Under the pieces are notes generated by a model. It worked only from the letters and a program-made list of their open reading frames with translations. It did no database searches and had not been told where the DNA came from. A program made the translations under genes and the position numbers. DNA of 64,000 bases from Amycolatopsis taiwanensis DSM 45107. GTDB lineage: Bacteria > Actinomycetota > Actinomycetes > Mycobacteriales > Pseudonocardiaceae. Location: contig NZ_JAFB01000009.1 of assembly GCF_000519205.1 (NCBI RefSeq), positions 115,702 to 179,701 on the forward strand, read 5' to 3'. Of the stretch, positions 12,201 to 24,200 are shown piece by piece. Position 1 is the stretch's first letter. Every line of letters starts with the position of its first letter.

Positions 12201-15200
12201 CTGGCACCGGGTCAGGACGCCACGGCCGAGATCGAGCTACGCCCACTGGCGGCCAACGCGCACCTGGGCCTGGAGGTCGCCACCGCCCTCGAAGAAGCCG
12301 TGCGTACCCGCCTCCCCGGCCTTCCCTTCGCGGAGGTGAAGCCGGGGCCGGCCGACTTCACCGAGTTGGATCTGCGGCTTTTCGCGCCGCGCGCCCCGCG
12401 GGAGGCCGGCCTGCTGACGGCGAACGGCGGCCGGATACCACGCACGCGGGAGGGAGTCGTCGACCTCACCGACTTCCGTCTTCCTGGGACCCAGCCGTTT
12501 CCGGTGGAGACCTGGTGGGCGGAGCCGAGCGGGTCCGCGGCCACCAAGAAGCTGTTCCGGGATCGCGATTTCGCGCTGGAGCCCGGCGACGTGCCGCCGA
12601 ACGCCGAACTCGTCTACACCCCGGACAAGACGGCGATGGTGCTGGTGCGCACGGCGCTGGTCGACCTGATCGGCCCGAAGGTGGGGATCCACGACCCCCG
12701 GCATCCACGGAATCCGCACCGTCTCGTGCACCGTCCGGAAGCCCTGCCGGGCGGGCCGTACGAGTGGGAGCCGGCCACGGATGAGGCGCTGTTCCCGGGG
12801 GACGTCGTCGAGTTCGGGGAGGACGCCGAGCCCACCGGGCTGGCGAGCGAGGCGTTCTTCGACGTCGCGCAGGCACTCGCCCTCGGCATGCCGGACAACC
12901 TGGACCTCTTGGCGGTGCGAGACCCCAGTGAGTTCACCCCGACCGGCGAGCACCTGCTCACCATCTGGCGGCGCCAGGAGCCGGGCGCGGGGCCCGTCCG
13001 CACCGAGATCGCCCTGTCCGGCGAGCTGCCCCGGATCGAGGGCGCGGACCGGACCCCGCGGTGGATGCGGCTGCTGGAGGTGGCGGTCGCGGATCTCCTC
13101 CGCGAGGAGATGACGGGGGCGGATCTGGCGGAGGTGCTCACCGCACTGTCCGGGGACAACTTCGTGGCGACGCGGTTCGACCCGGCCGGCGCGCGGATCC
13201 GGGAACTGCTGGAGTGGCACGCGGCCCAGTTCACTCCGCTGCTGGCGCGACTGGGTTCCGACCCCGACCGGTTCGTCGCCGTGATCCCGGATGTGACGGA
13301 GAACCAGTCGGGGGGCTGGTGGGTGCCCGCATTCGGTTCCGCCGGCCGGCTGAGCCAGGATGAGCTCCTCGCCGCACTCCACGACGGGGAATTGGTGCAC
13401 GAGAACGTCTTCGACGACGGCGATGACGACGACAATGGCGGCGGGGACGACGACACACCGCCGCCGCCACCGCCGCCGCCGGGCGGTCAGGACGCGGAGC
13501 CGATCACGTTCCGCAACGAGACGGTGGCACGTCCGGCGAAGGAATTCGGCCTGGCCGCGATGTACGACCCCGACTCCCCGGACGGCGGGTACCGAGGCGG
13601 AAAACCCACGGCGGGGCCGATCACCTGGCCGCCGGGCACGGAGGTGTTCCACCACCCTGAAATGGGTTTCGTGGTCACCGTCGGTGCGGACGTGCCGTCC
13701 CGTGCGCGAGCGGTCGCCGCCATGCTGGTGGCGGGGATGCGCAAGTTGGTGGGCAAAAACCGTCCGGCCCCCGCCGTGTCCGTGGTGCCGGCGGATCCGG
13801 CCACCGGGCCGGATGCCCGGTTCCTGGAGAAACTCACTCTCCACCTGACCGCCGAGCTTGCTTTCGAACGGGGTGACCCCGACCTGGAGCTCAAGCCGTT
13901 GGAGACCAGGCTGCGCGCTCTGGTACACCGGGCCGTGCGCCGGGAGACCGGGTCCGACCACGACGAGGTGACCGGCTACGACGTCGTGGCGCGCCAGGTG
14001 CTGCAATTCCCGGCCGGGACCTTCACCGCGCAGACCAGACACGTGCTCCAGGCGTTGGAGGAGTCGGATTCCGAGACCACCGTCGCGGTGGTGAACGGCT
14101 GGGCGGTCGGTGATCCCGGCCTGCTGATCGTGGTGCGGGACAACGCTTCCGGCGAGCTGGCGTCATTGCGCGTGCTTACGCCGATCGCGGCGAGAGCACG
14201 CCGTGGCATCCGGATCGACGGCCGGGTTCCCGAGGAGATCGAGGCCGCGTCGCGAGCGCCGAAGGGCATCGACGACTTGCTGTCCTACGAGCCGGTGGCC
14301 GCCCGGCTGTTGCGCACGGTACGCAGGGTGGTCGAGCCGGCGATCGGAGCCTCTGATCTGTCGTGGACCGACGATCCGGAAGGAGTGCCCGGCTACCAGG
14401 TATCAGCGGGCTATGCCGTCAAGATCCCGAGCAGCGGGTTCATCACGGGCGCGAGGCGGCTGCTGCGTGCGCTGTCGGACTCGGAGGCCGTGAATCTTGC
14501 CGCGGTGGTGGACGGCTGGGCGGTGGGTGATCCCGCCCTGCTGGTCGTGGTACGGGACACCGCTTCCGACCAGCTCGTGTCGCTGCGCGTGACCACCACG
14601 AACGCGGCGAGGGTGCGGCGACGCTATGCCGGGCAGCGGATTCCGGACGAGGCATTCCAGCGGTTGTGGAGGCCGACGGGTGAGGACCTCGAAAGGTTGC
14701 TGTCGCCCTATGAGCTGGTTCTGGCGGTGGCGGAGCTGACCGGCGTGGTGGTGGTGCCGGACGAGACGTCTCTCCCGCCGGGTTTCCTCGTGCGGTTGCC
14801 GCAAGACGGGTTCGCCGAGCGGGTGCGCACCGTACTGACCGGACTCGAAAAGCGGGGCTTCCGGGCCAGGACGGTCGTGGACGGCTGGACCTTCGGCTAT
14901 CCCGGGGTACTGGTGCGGATGCATTCCGAGCGAAAGATGCTGTGGTTCCGGTTCGTCACAGGATCGTCCGGAGCGACAGCAGCCGCTCCGGCCGGCGTCG
15001 CCGGGCTGGTCCGCGACCTGGCTCCGGAGTCCCAGCCGGCGCGGCCGGGGGTGTCGTACCGGTTGCCCGGCCCCGGCGGACGGTTCTCCGGGACCATGGC
15101 CGCGGGTTGGGTCGCACGGTGGCCGGAACTGATCGCGGCCGTGGCGGCGGAACTGCCCGCGTTGGTGCCCGAGGTCGTGCGGGTTCAGGTCGGTTCGATA

Positions 15201-18200
15201 GGCAGCGACGCGAGGACCCGGATCGTGTTCGTGCGCTTCGCTTCCGGCGCGATCGCCCGGGTCGATTTCGAGATCGATCGGCACGCTGCGTTTCTCGCTA
15301 CCGCCGCGCTGGTCGATTTCCCGGATCTGGTGGCCACTCCAGAGGGCATTCGCCCGGCGCCTGATGTCGCGACGCACGTCAGGCTCAATGCGAAGCTGGT
15401 CTTTGCGGAGGGCCTCGACGAGCGGCTTGCGCTGCGTGAGCTCGTGGTGCAGGCCACGAGCCTGGCATCGGAATGGTTCCGCCCGGTCATACTCAGCGAG
15501 CTGGAACTCGAGCGGCAACGGGAACTCGAGCGGCAACTGGAAATCGAGCGGGAACGGGAACTCGAGCGGCAACGGCTTGAGCGGCAACGGGAACTCGAGC
15601 GGCAACTGGAAATCGAGCGGCAATGGGAGCTCAAGCGGCAACGGAAGCTTGAGCGGCAACTGGAAATCGAGCGGCAACGGGAACTCAAGCGGCAACGGAA
15701 GCTTGAGCGGCGTCGCGGCGGGGAACTCCCTGACGCCCTTCGCCGGAAGGCCGCGGGTACTTCCTCCGTGGACGAGGGGGACGGCGGGCCGCCGGGGATT
15801 TCGCTGCACTATCACCGGAACATCGGTTTCGTCATCGCCGTCGGTCACGAGGCGCGGCCGTCGTCGCTGCGGCCCAGCGCGCAGTGGTTCGCGGACAGGG
15901 TTCTCCAGCTGAACGGTTCGAATTCCGACGAGGATGTCATCGTCGTACTGTCGGCCCTGAACAGGCACGACGGTGTGCGTTTCGCCGAGCGGTTCGGTCT
16001 CGCGGTAGCGAGTCAGTTCGATCTTGTCCTGAACGATCCCGATGCCGGGACGGCCGGGCGCAAGATCTACGGCTGGGCCCAGAACGGGCCGAGGGTGTCC
16101 GCTGTCGCCTTGCTCGAGCAGGATCGGCCGCGTGGCATCACCCTGCACTTCCACCGGGAGGTGGGGCTCATCGTCGTTATCGACGACAAGACGAGCGGCT
16201 CGCCGAAGGAGGCCGCTGAGTGGGTCGCGGCCCAGATCTGGAAACGGTCTCCGCAGGGCCTGAGCTGGCCGGTTTCGGTCACCGTGCCGGCACTGGGGGA
16301 GCCCGCCAATCCGAGTTTCCGGCAGTCGTTCGGTGAGGCCCTGTCCAACGAGCTTGGCATCGAGTTGGCCGAACCGTGGCCTTCGGAGACCGCTGAGGAT
16401 ATCGATCTCCCCATCGATCCGCGCCAGGTCACCCCGGGCGACCAGCACTTGCTGGAGGCGTTGGCGGACGCGTTCGGCGTGGTGGTCGATGACCGCTATG
16501 GCATCCGCGACATCCGCACCCCGGACGGCGACCGGCTGCCACCTGACGTCGAGGCGTTGCTGATCGAGGAGGCGCGTCGGGTCGGGCTCCCGGTCGAATA
16601 CGGCCCCGGGCCGACCGCGCCGTCGGACGTGCGGAGCCAGGAAGGCGTTCGCGCGAACGCGTCGCGCAAGTTGGACTCGCCGGTGCCGTCGCTGCCACGG
16701 GACCCGGCGATCGTGCGCTGGGTGGCCGAACTGGCCGGCCTCGACACGTCAGGGGTCGAGCTCGAGATCGTGTCCGACGCACAGGTCAGGTTCAACCGGC
16801 TGTTGGACGACAAGCAGGCCGCGGCCGCCACCCCGGTGGGCGGCCGCCGGAGGATCCTGCTCGGCCCGCGCGCCTTCGCCGACCGCACCACGCTGGAGCG
16901 GGTGCTCAAGCACGAGCTGCGGCATGTCGCCCAGCTCGACGACGGCGTCGTGCCCGGCCCGGACACGATGGCCCGGCTGGAGGAAGACGCCCATGCCGCC
17001 GAGGCCGGCACCGAGGGACCGTCCTTGGACGAGGTCAGCCGGACCGGGGTCTCGCTGGAGAAGTTCCTCTTCCACCGCGAAGACGGTGCGCACAGCGATG
17101 GGGCCGACCCGGTCCAGACCATGAACGACGTCGCCGAGGCACTCCGGATGGTGGCCCGGACCCGCGGACTGCGGTTCCGGCACGATGTGGTCGAGCCGAC
17201 CCGGTTCCTGGTCGGCTCGATGGAAATCTTCGCCTTCCTCAGGGAAGGCGAGCTGCACGGCTTCGTCCACAAGCGATACAGGCGGCTTGACCGCCACCAG
17301 ATCAATATCTTTATCCCCGAGGGTATTGCCCTGGATGAGCTCGCCCTGGCGCTCCCGACAGAGCTCGACCGCATCTTCCGGGCCGTCAACCTGAAGCTGC
17401 CGCACGGCAGGGGGATCGACCCCGTGACGGCAGAGGCGCTGCTGCGGCTCGAGGTGGCCGCCCGCCGGCGGCGCTGGGCCGCCTCTCGCCCCCAACTCGG
17501 CGAACCGTCGCTCGACCCGTTCGCCGAGGCGACGGCCGCCGCGCGCGCGGCCGTCGGCGATGGGGCGTGGGAGAAGATCGTGGCAAGGCACTCCTCACCC
17601 ACCGTGCGGGCACTGCTGGCCGCGCCGGCGTACCAGGCGCACATCGATGCCCGTGCGGCCCTTCCGCGGGAGCTGACGCCGGAGGAGTGGGAACACCTTC
17701 CCGACGGCGTCCGCGACTCGGTCAACGTCGTCACAGACCCGCTGCGGCCCGCGAAGACGGAGCGCGCGAAGCCGGTGGCGGGGCTGTTCCCCCCGACCTC
17801 GGCCTCTCGCGTGCATGGCGTCCGCGGCGGCCATCGCGAGCCGTTCACCGGGCACGACTCGATCCTCCTGGACGCAGTGTCCACAGCGGACACCGAGATG
17901 TTCCTGGATCGGCTGCCGCTGTTCAACGGGGCCTGGGCCTGGTCGGATCCGACGCGGCTGCTCAACGGCGTCGAGGCCGCGATGGTGATCCACGACGCCT
18001 GGACCGGCGTGACCGTCGCGTCCGCCGCGGCACCCACCTTCGACGGGTTCGCCGACGGCGACGTGGACAAGCCGATCTGGCACGAGCCGGACTGGGCGGG
18101 CCGGATCGAGGATCGCGGCGGGCGGTTCCAGCGTGTCCAGAGCGGGGCGTCGATTCGGGACGCGCTGGCGGCCATGAGCTGGCGGGCGCTGGCGTACGTC

Positions 18201-21200
18201 GTCGTGCCGGACGGAGAACACGCGCCGCACGTGCTGGTGGTGCTCGCCGAGAACGCGCGGGTCAGGGCCGTCGTCGACGCGGCCACCGGCCAGAAGCTCA
18301 CCGACATCCCCGACGGCGCGGTCGACGCAATCGTCTTCAAGGGCAACGGAACCGCGGTGCCGCTGGCCGGCCGGCCGCTGAGCGGGATCAGCTCGCGCCC
18401 ACCCACCGAGGACTACCTCGCCTTGCTCGCACCGGCCGACCAGGAACGCTGGCACGCACACGCGGCGGAGATCTTCGAGGCCGAGGTGCTCGACTTACCG
18501 GTACACCTCCCGCCCGACCTCATCTCGTTCTACCTCGAACTGACCGACCGGCGGGCCCGGCTGGAACTTCGCGCGCTCACCCTGGCGCTCCACGGGGACG
18601 AGGCGCCGTTGCGCCGGGCGATCGAACGCCTGCGGTCGCTGGCCGAATGGCAGGGGATTTCGACAGAGCGGTTGCTGGCCCAGCGGTGGGACACGGGCCT
18701 TGGCACCGTCGATCTGGCCCACCACCCGTCCGACGCGCGGCCGGCCCGGCACGAGCTGCCGGCGGGTGCCCGCCGCTCCGCGTTCCAGTCGAGTCCCCGG
18801 GAGGTGCTCGCCCGCATCGCCGAACTGCCCGAGCATGAGCGCGCGGACCTGGTGCGGGCGCATCCGGGGTACTGGGCGATCCTCAATGGGACGGTCAATC
18901 CGGTCGACACGTCCGGCCACGTCGGCGTGCCGTACGAGCAGCCCGGCGGGGTGGTGCCGGGGAACCGGGACGAGCAGCAAACGCTCGAGGGGGTACTGAA
19001 GCTCCCGGACGGCTCCTACCCGACGACCCCGGCCCCGAGCCGCTGGCACCTGCCGGTCATGCGGAAGAAGAACATCGAGCTGGGTGAGCGGTTCCTCGCA
19101 GCGCGCTCCATCTACCAACTGGGCGAGCCCCGGCTTCCGGTCGAGGCCACCATCGACGGCTTCCTCGGCAAGAAGATGCGGCCGCTGCGCGCCGAGTTGG
19201 GCCTGTGGGGCCGGGTGGAGCAGGACACCGGGGCTCGCCTCCAGACGGTCACGTCCGGCGAGGACGTCGAGACGGCGCACGAGGCGATCGAGGAAGCCCT
19301 GCGCGGGGCCGGCCACGGCGCGATGGCGGTGGTCCTGGCCCGGTCCGACGAGGACCCCGAGGGCCGCCATAACGGATACGTCGCAGTCAACCACCACGGC
19401 GACATTCAGCGCTTGGACGAGGCGGTCGACGAGCAGATCGAGGCCATGAACGCGCTGGCCGCCGGCTTGATCGCGGCGCCGGCCCTGGGGGCGGCGAATG
19501 GTCACTTCCCCGCTGGTACGCACACCGTGGAGGCGCTGATCGTAAAGCTCGACGGCGATCCGGTGGTGCTGCCGGACCGGCCACTGAGCGACTTGAGCAC
19601 GCTGCCACCCACCGCGGCCTACGCGCGTGCGGAGTACACCGCCCGGCTGGTCCGGCTGGTCCAGGAGGCGGCCCGGCGCACCGCCGCCGAACTGTCCGAA
19701 CCGGACGGTCTGCCGCCGGACCTCGCCGAGCGATACCGCGGGTTCACCAATCCGAAGGCGCGGCGGCAGTTCCACGCCTGGTACGAGCGCACCGGTAAGA
19801 ACGTCGCCCTGCTGCGGCGTGGGCTGGACACCTTCGCCGCGTACACGGCCGACCGGCTCGGCATCGCGGTCGACGAGGTGAGCGCGGAACAGGTCGAGGC
19901 GGCGCTGGCGCGGGCCTGGGACGAGCAACTGGGCGCGCTCGTGCCGGACGACTTGGCCGAGGACGCGGTGTTCGCCGACGAGTTCCGGTCCCAAGCCTGG
20001 CCCGGCGAACCGCACCCGGCCCTGGCCCCCGGCCGGATCGCCGAAGCGCACCTGCGGGAGCTGGCCCGGCACGTGCCGGTGCTGGCCGAGCTGATCCGCA
20101 AGTACGGAGTTCCCGGCCTGCCGGGTGGTTTTGTCGACGTTTCCGCCCTGGCCCCGGCCGACGTCCCGGTCCATCCGGCCGTGCTCGACTTCATCGACCA
20201 CTATCTCAGCCGGGACGATCCGCGGCACCCAGCGAGCCCGTACCGCCGCGTGTCCCCGCTCGATTTCGACCCTGTCGAGCACCAGCCGGACGGGACGGTG
20301 ACCTACGAACAGCTCCGGATCGCGGGGGAGCTGTCCGAAGTGGACGTGTTCGCGGACGGCGAGCCGGACACCGCCCGCCGCTACCTGGTCGAACTGTCCG
20401 AAGTGGAGCCACGGGGACACGGGTTCGTCCCCGCGCGCCGGGTCCGGTTCGTCGTGGACCGCGACGAGCTTTCCGCGGCCGGACCCGAGCTGCCCCCATG
20501 GCTGCAGGCGCTGGTCGTGGCGCAGGCCCGCCTCGGGTTCACCCAGCCCGCCGGGCCGCGGCGCGTGGCGGAACTGCTGGCGCAGGTGAGCGGGCGGCCG
20601 ACCATGGTGGGTGCTGGACTACCTGAGGACCACCCAGTCCGGGCCGTCAACTCGGACGAGGTGTACTTCTCCTCGAATCCCGCGTTCTTCGATGGCACCT
20701 TCGCGCCGGGCCACCTGCGCGTCCAGGTGGGGTTGGTCGCCGAGCTGGAGCTCACCGACGTCGAAGCCACCCTCCGGCTGCACGAGAGATGGCTCGCCGT
20801 AAAGGAATCGACCACGCGCGATCCCGAGGACATGCCGGGGAATGGGCGTTTCCAGCGGGTCACCGCGACCGCGGCGGAGGCCGGCCGCGGATACCGGCTC
20901 GTCGAGGAGGCCCTGCGGCGCACCAGGGACCGGGGCTACGCGTACGTGCTGGCCCACCTCGGCGACGGCACCCGCTCGATGACTTCGATCTCCGCACGCG
21001 GCGGTGCCGACCTCACCTACCTGGACGCCGCGCACGGCCGGCACGGCGACCGGCCGTTCGAACACGAGGCGGAGGTGGTCGCGCTCGACGTCATCGTGTT
21101 CGACGACGGGAAGGCGGTGCCGATCGACGACGTTCCGCTGAGCGAGGTCAGCTTCCGCCCACCGACCGCGGCCTACCTGAAGGCGATCCCGCAGGCGCAG

Positions 21201-24200
21201 TTCGCCGCGTGGACCGAACTGGCGAGGGAGATCCGGCGCGCCGAGGCCGTGACCGGTGGTGCGCTCCCACCGGCGGAGTTCCCGGTCGCGGTGGCCGAAC
21301 TCTACAACCGGCTGGACGAGGATCCTCTTGCCCGGCGCGGGCTTCGCGCGCTCGGTGCGGCCATCGGCGCCGACCGTCCGGACGAGTTCGACCGCGTGGT
21401 GGGGGCACTGGACCAGAACCGGGTGGCCGAGTACCTCCGCGACCTGTGGACGAGCACGCTCGGCACGCTCGATCCGGCGATGCTGCCCGCCGCCGACACA
21501 CCGACCCTCTACGAAATGCCCGAGGGCACCTCAGCCGCGGAGATCGAGCAACGCAACAAAGCCCACCTCGCCCACGTGTCGCGGTTTATCGAGGCACTCT
21601 CGACGCAGGAGCAGAAGAACCTGGCCGAGGCGCGACCGGAGCTGTGGGCGCTGCTTCACTCCTGGTACGGCACGGGCGAGTCGTTCACCGAACCGAGCGC
21701 GCCCTACCTCCGGCGCCGCGGCCTGCGGCCCGTGCCGAACGCGCTGGACGAGCGGTTCCGTGCCAAGTTCAAGAAGGACGGCGACGGGCAGTTCCCGCTG
21801 CACCCGGACCCGGCGAAGTGGGTCAAGGACTTCTGGACCCCGGGCGCCGGTGGCCCCGAAGTGGGTCTCAAGGCCCGCCTGACCTTCCGCTACCGGAACC
21901 CGCGCCTGCCCGCACCGGACACCATCGAAGGCTACGACGGCGTCGAGCCCCACGGCGCGGAACTGGGCGGGCTCGGGCGTGTCGAGCAGGTGACGGGTGA
22001 GCGTTTCCGGCGCTGGGGCGACTGGGATGGGGCGTACAGGAGGATCGTAACAGCGCTGCGGGATGCGGGCGGCGGTGCGATGGCCCATATCGTGCACCAC
22101 TCGGGCAAGGACGTCATCGGCTACGTCGTCGCCTTCAACCACGGCGGCGACATCACCTTCCTTGCCAAGGAGGGGGTGCGCACCTGGCGCGGGGAGATCA
22201 CCACCGCCAGTCCCTTCGACTTCCCGGAAACGGAAATCTCGTTCCTGGTGGAAAGTGTGGACGGCTCGCCGGTTCGGCTGTCCAGCCGGTTGAGCGAGCT
22301 GAGCTCGGTGCCGCCGACCGCTCCGTACCTGCCGGCCGTACCCGACGAGCGCCTGTTCACGTGCCTGAGGCTGGGTGCCGCCGCGCTGGTGGGTGCGCTG
22401 CCCGAACCGCGCGGCCTGACCCCCGAATCGGCCGAGATTCACCGGGGGCTGTCCGACCGGCGTGCGCTGGGTCAGTTCGCCGTGTGGTTCGAGCTGGCCG
22501 GCCGGGATGCCGGGTTGTTCCAGCGGGCGCTGGACACGTTCGCGGGGCGGCACCCGGATGTCCAAAGTGGACTGATCGAGGACTGGGAGACCGGCCTGGG
22601 CACGATGCTGCCGCGCGTGGCGGAGGATGCCAGGGTCAGTCCGGGTGAGCTCCCGGCAGTCCTCGCCCAGCCCGTGCGGGGCGGGCTGAAGTTCGAGGAC
22701 GAGGCGCTGGCCCGCTTCGCCGAGCACTCGCCGGTGGTGGCGGAGTACCTCCGGCGCCACGGGGTCGCGCGGGACGAGCATGGCGTGCTCGACCTCACGG
22801 CCCTGCGCCCGGCTGCGTCCGGCGAGCCCATCCCGGTGAACTCGCCGTGGCCGGCGCCCGGCACACCCGAGCCGGCACGGGTGAAACTGGAGGCCGACCA
22901 GCGTGCGGCCCGGCAACGGTTCGAGCGCGAGCGTCCGGAGGCCGTGGGCCTGCTGGCGACGCACGAGTTCTACTACACGCCGGACCGGACCGCGATGATC
23001 CTCGTCGACCGGGCGCTGGTGGACCTGATCGAAACAAAGTTCTGGCCAAGCGATCGGCATCACCCGGCGAGCCCGTACCGGGTCGTACACATTCCGTCGC
23101 TGGACGGTGCCTTGGCTTCCGTGGTGACGATCCGGGCTGGTCAGGTGCTGCGCGGGCTGAGAGAGAAGCGTCTCCCGGCCGAAGAGGTGAGGCGGTTCAG
23201 CGAAACCGAATACATGGCTCACCAGTACGGCGTGGCCGCGGACGGCGACGGTTACCGGCCGACGGAACGGAAGGCCTTCAGTGTCACCGGCGCGATACCG
23301 GGACCAAACGAGATGGCATCGGCCATCGTGCACGCGAAGGTCCTGGAGCTGGGCCAACCGGGAGCTGGCACACCGGATCTCGCGATGATCGTCACGGCGA
23401 TCTCGGGCCGCCCGGCCACACGCACCCCGGTGACCGGCAGCGAACCGGACAGCAGGTTCCTTGACCTGCTTTGCCGCCACGCCGAGGCCGGCCTGCCGGT
23501 GTGGGTCGACTCGGGCATCGACTACCGCGGGGTCACCACGGTCCTGCCCCGGCTGGATGGCGAGGGGTGGCTTCGGTTCCGGTTTCTCAACGACTTGGTG
23601 CCCGACCGGCTGCGCCTGGACGATGTCCATTCCGGGCCCCGGGTTCGCGACGAATTGGTGCGCGACGGCAGGCGGCACGACGAGCTGGCATCGGACGAGT
23701 TCCTGTTCTGGCTGCGCCTGGAAGCGGCCACGCTGGTCCATATTGTCCTGCCGGACGACGAAAACCCGGACTCCGGTGGGGGCATGCCGCGCCCGATGCC
23801 ACCCGGCCCCCGGCCGCGCGGCCCGGTCCTGGACCCCCGCGCGCTTGAGGGCCGCATCGATGAGCCGGGCATCGACCCCGTGGCCCCGGTGACCCACCGG
23901 AAGGGGCGTCGCCCCGACGTCGAGGGGGGCATGACCGCACACCGCTTCCCGCCCGGCGGCGGTGGACGCGAGCTACCCGGCGCCCAGCCGCCGGCTCGCC
24001 ACGCGCAGTCGCCGGTCCCCGAGGCGCCGACGACCGCGCGCGCCCAGCCGGCCATCCAAGCCCGGCAAGTTCCGGAAACGCCGCGGCCCGAGTTCGCCGA
24101 GGACCGGCAGGCGCTGCGGGACGCCACCGAACTACGCAGGCTGGTCCTGGCGCTGCGGGACGGCATCGAGGAACTGTTCCAGGCCGTGCGTACCCCGCCG

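Larger units (their letters stand above)
6850..23520 (+). repeat. Five dispersed DPRHP-type modules in the giant protein
   Basis: A module recurs at about 6850-8110, 10720-11950, 12400-13580, 20050-20600 and 22680-23520. The core reads Y[TG]PD[RK]xxMxLV followed by a helix and D[DP]RHPxNPxxLVHRP. The core sits near 7180-7225, 11025-11075, 12690-12740, 20210-20255 and 23050-23095. In full copies a segment like RWMRLxEKAVA and a further 100-150 residues follow, and the first three end before a linker and a FDLVAAFDPxSPDGGYR-type sequence. Copies 4 and 5 are shorter or more diverged and are interleaved with the papain-like modules. The family was not recognised. Confidence 0.75.
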
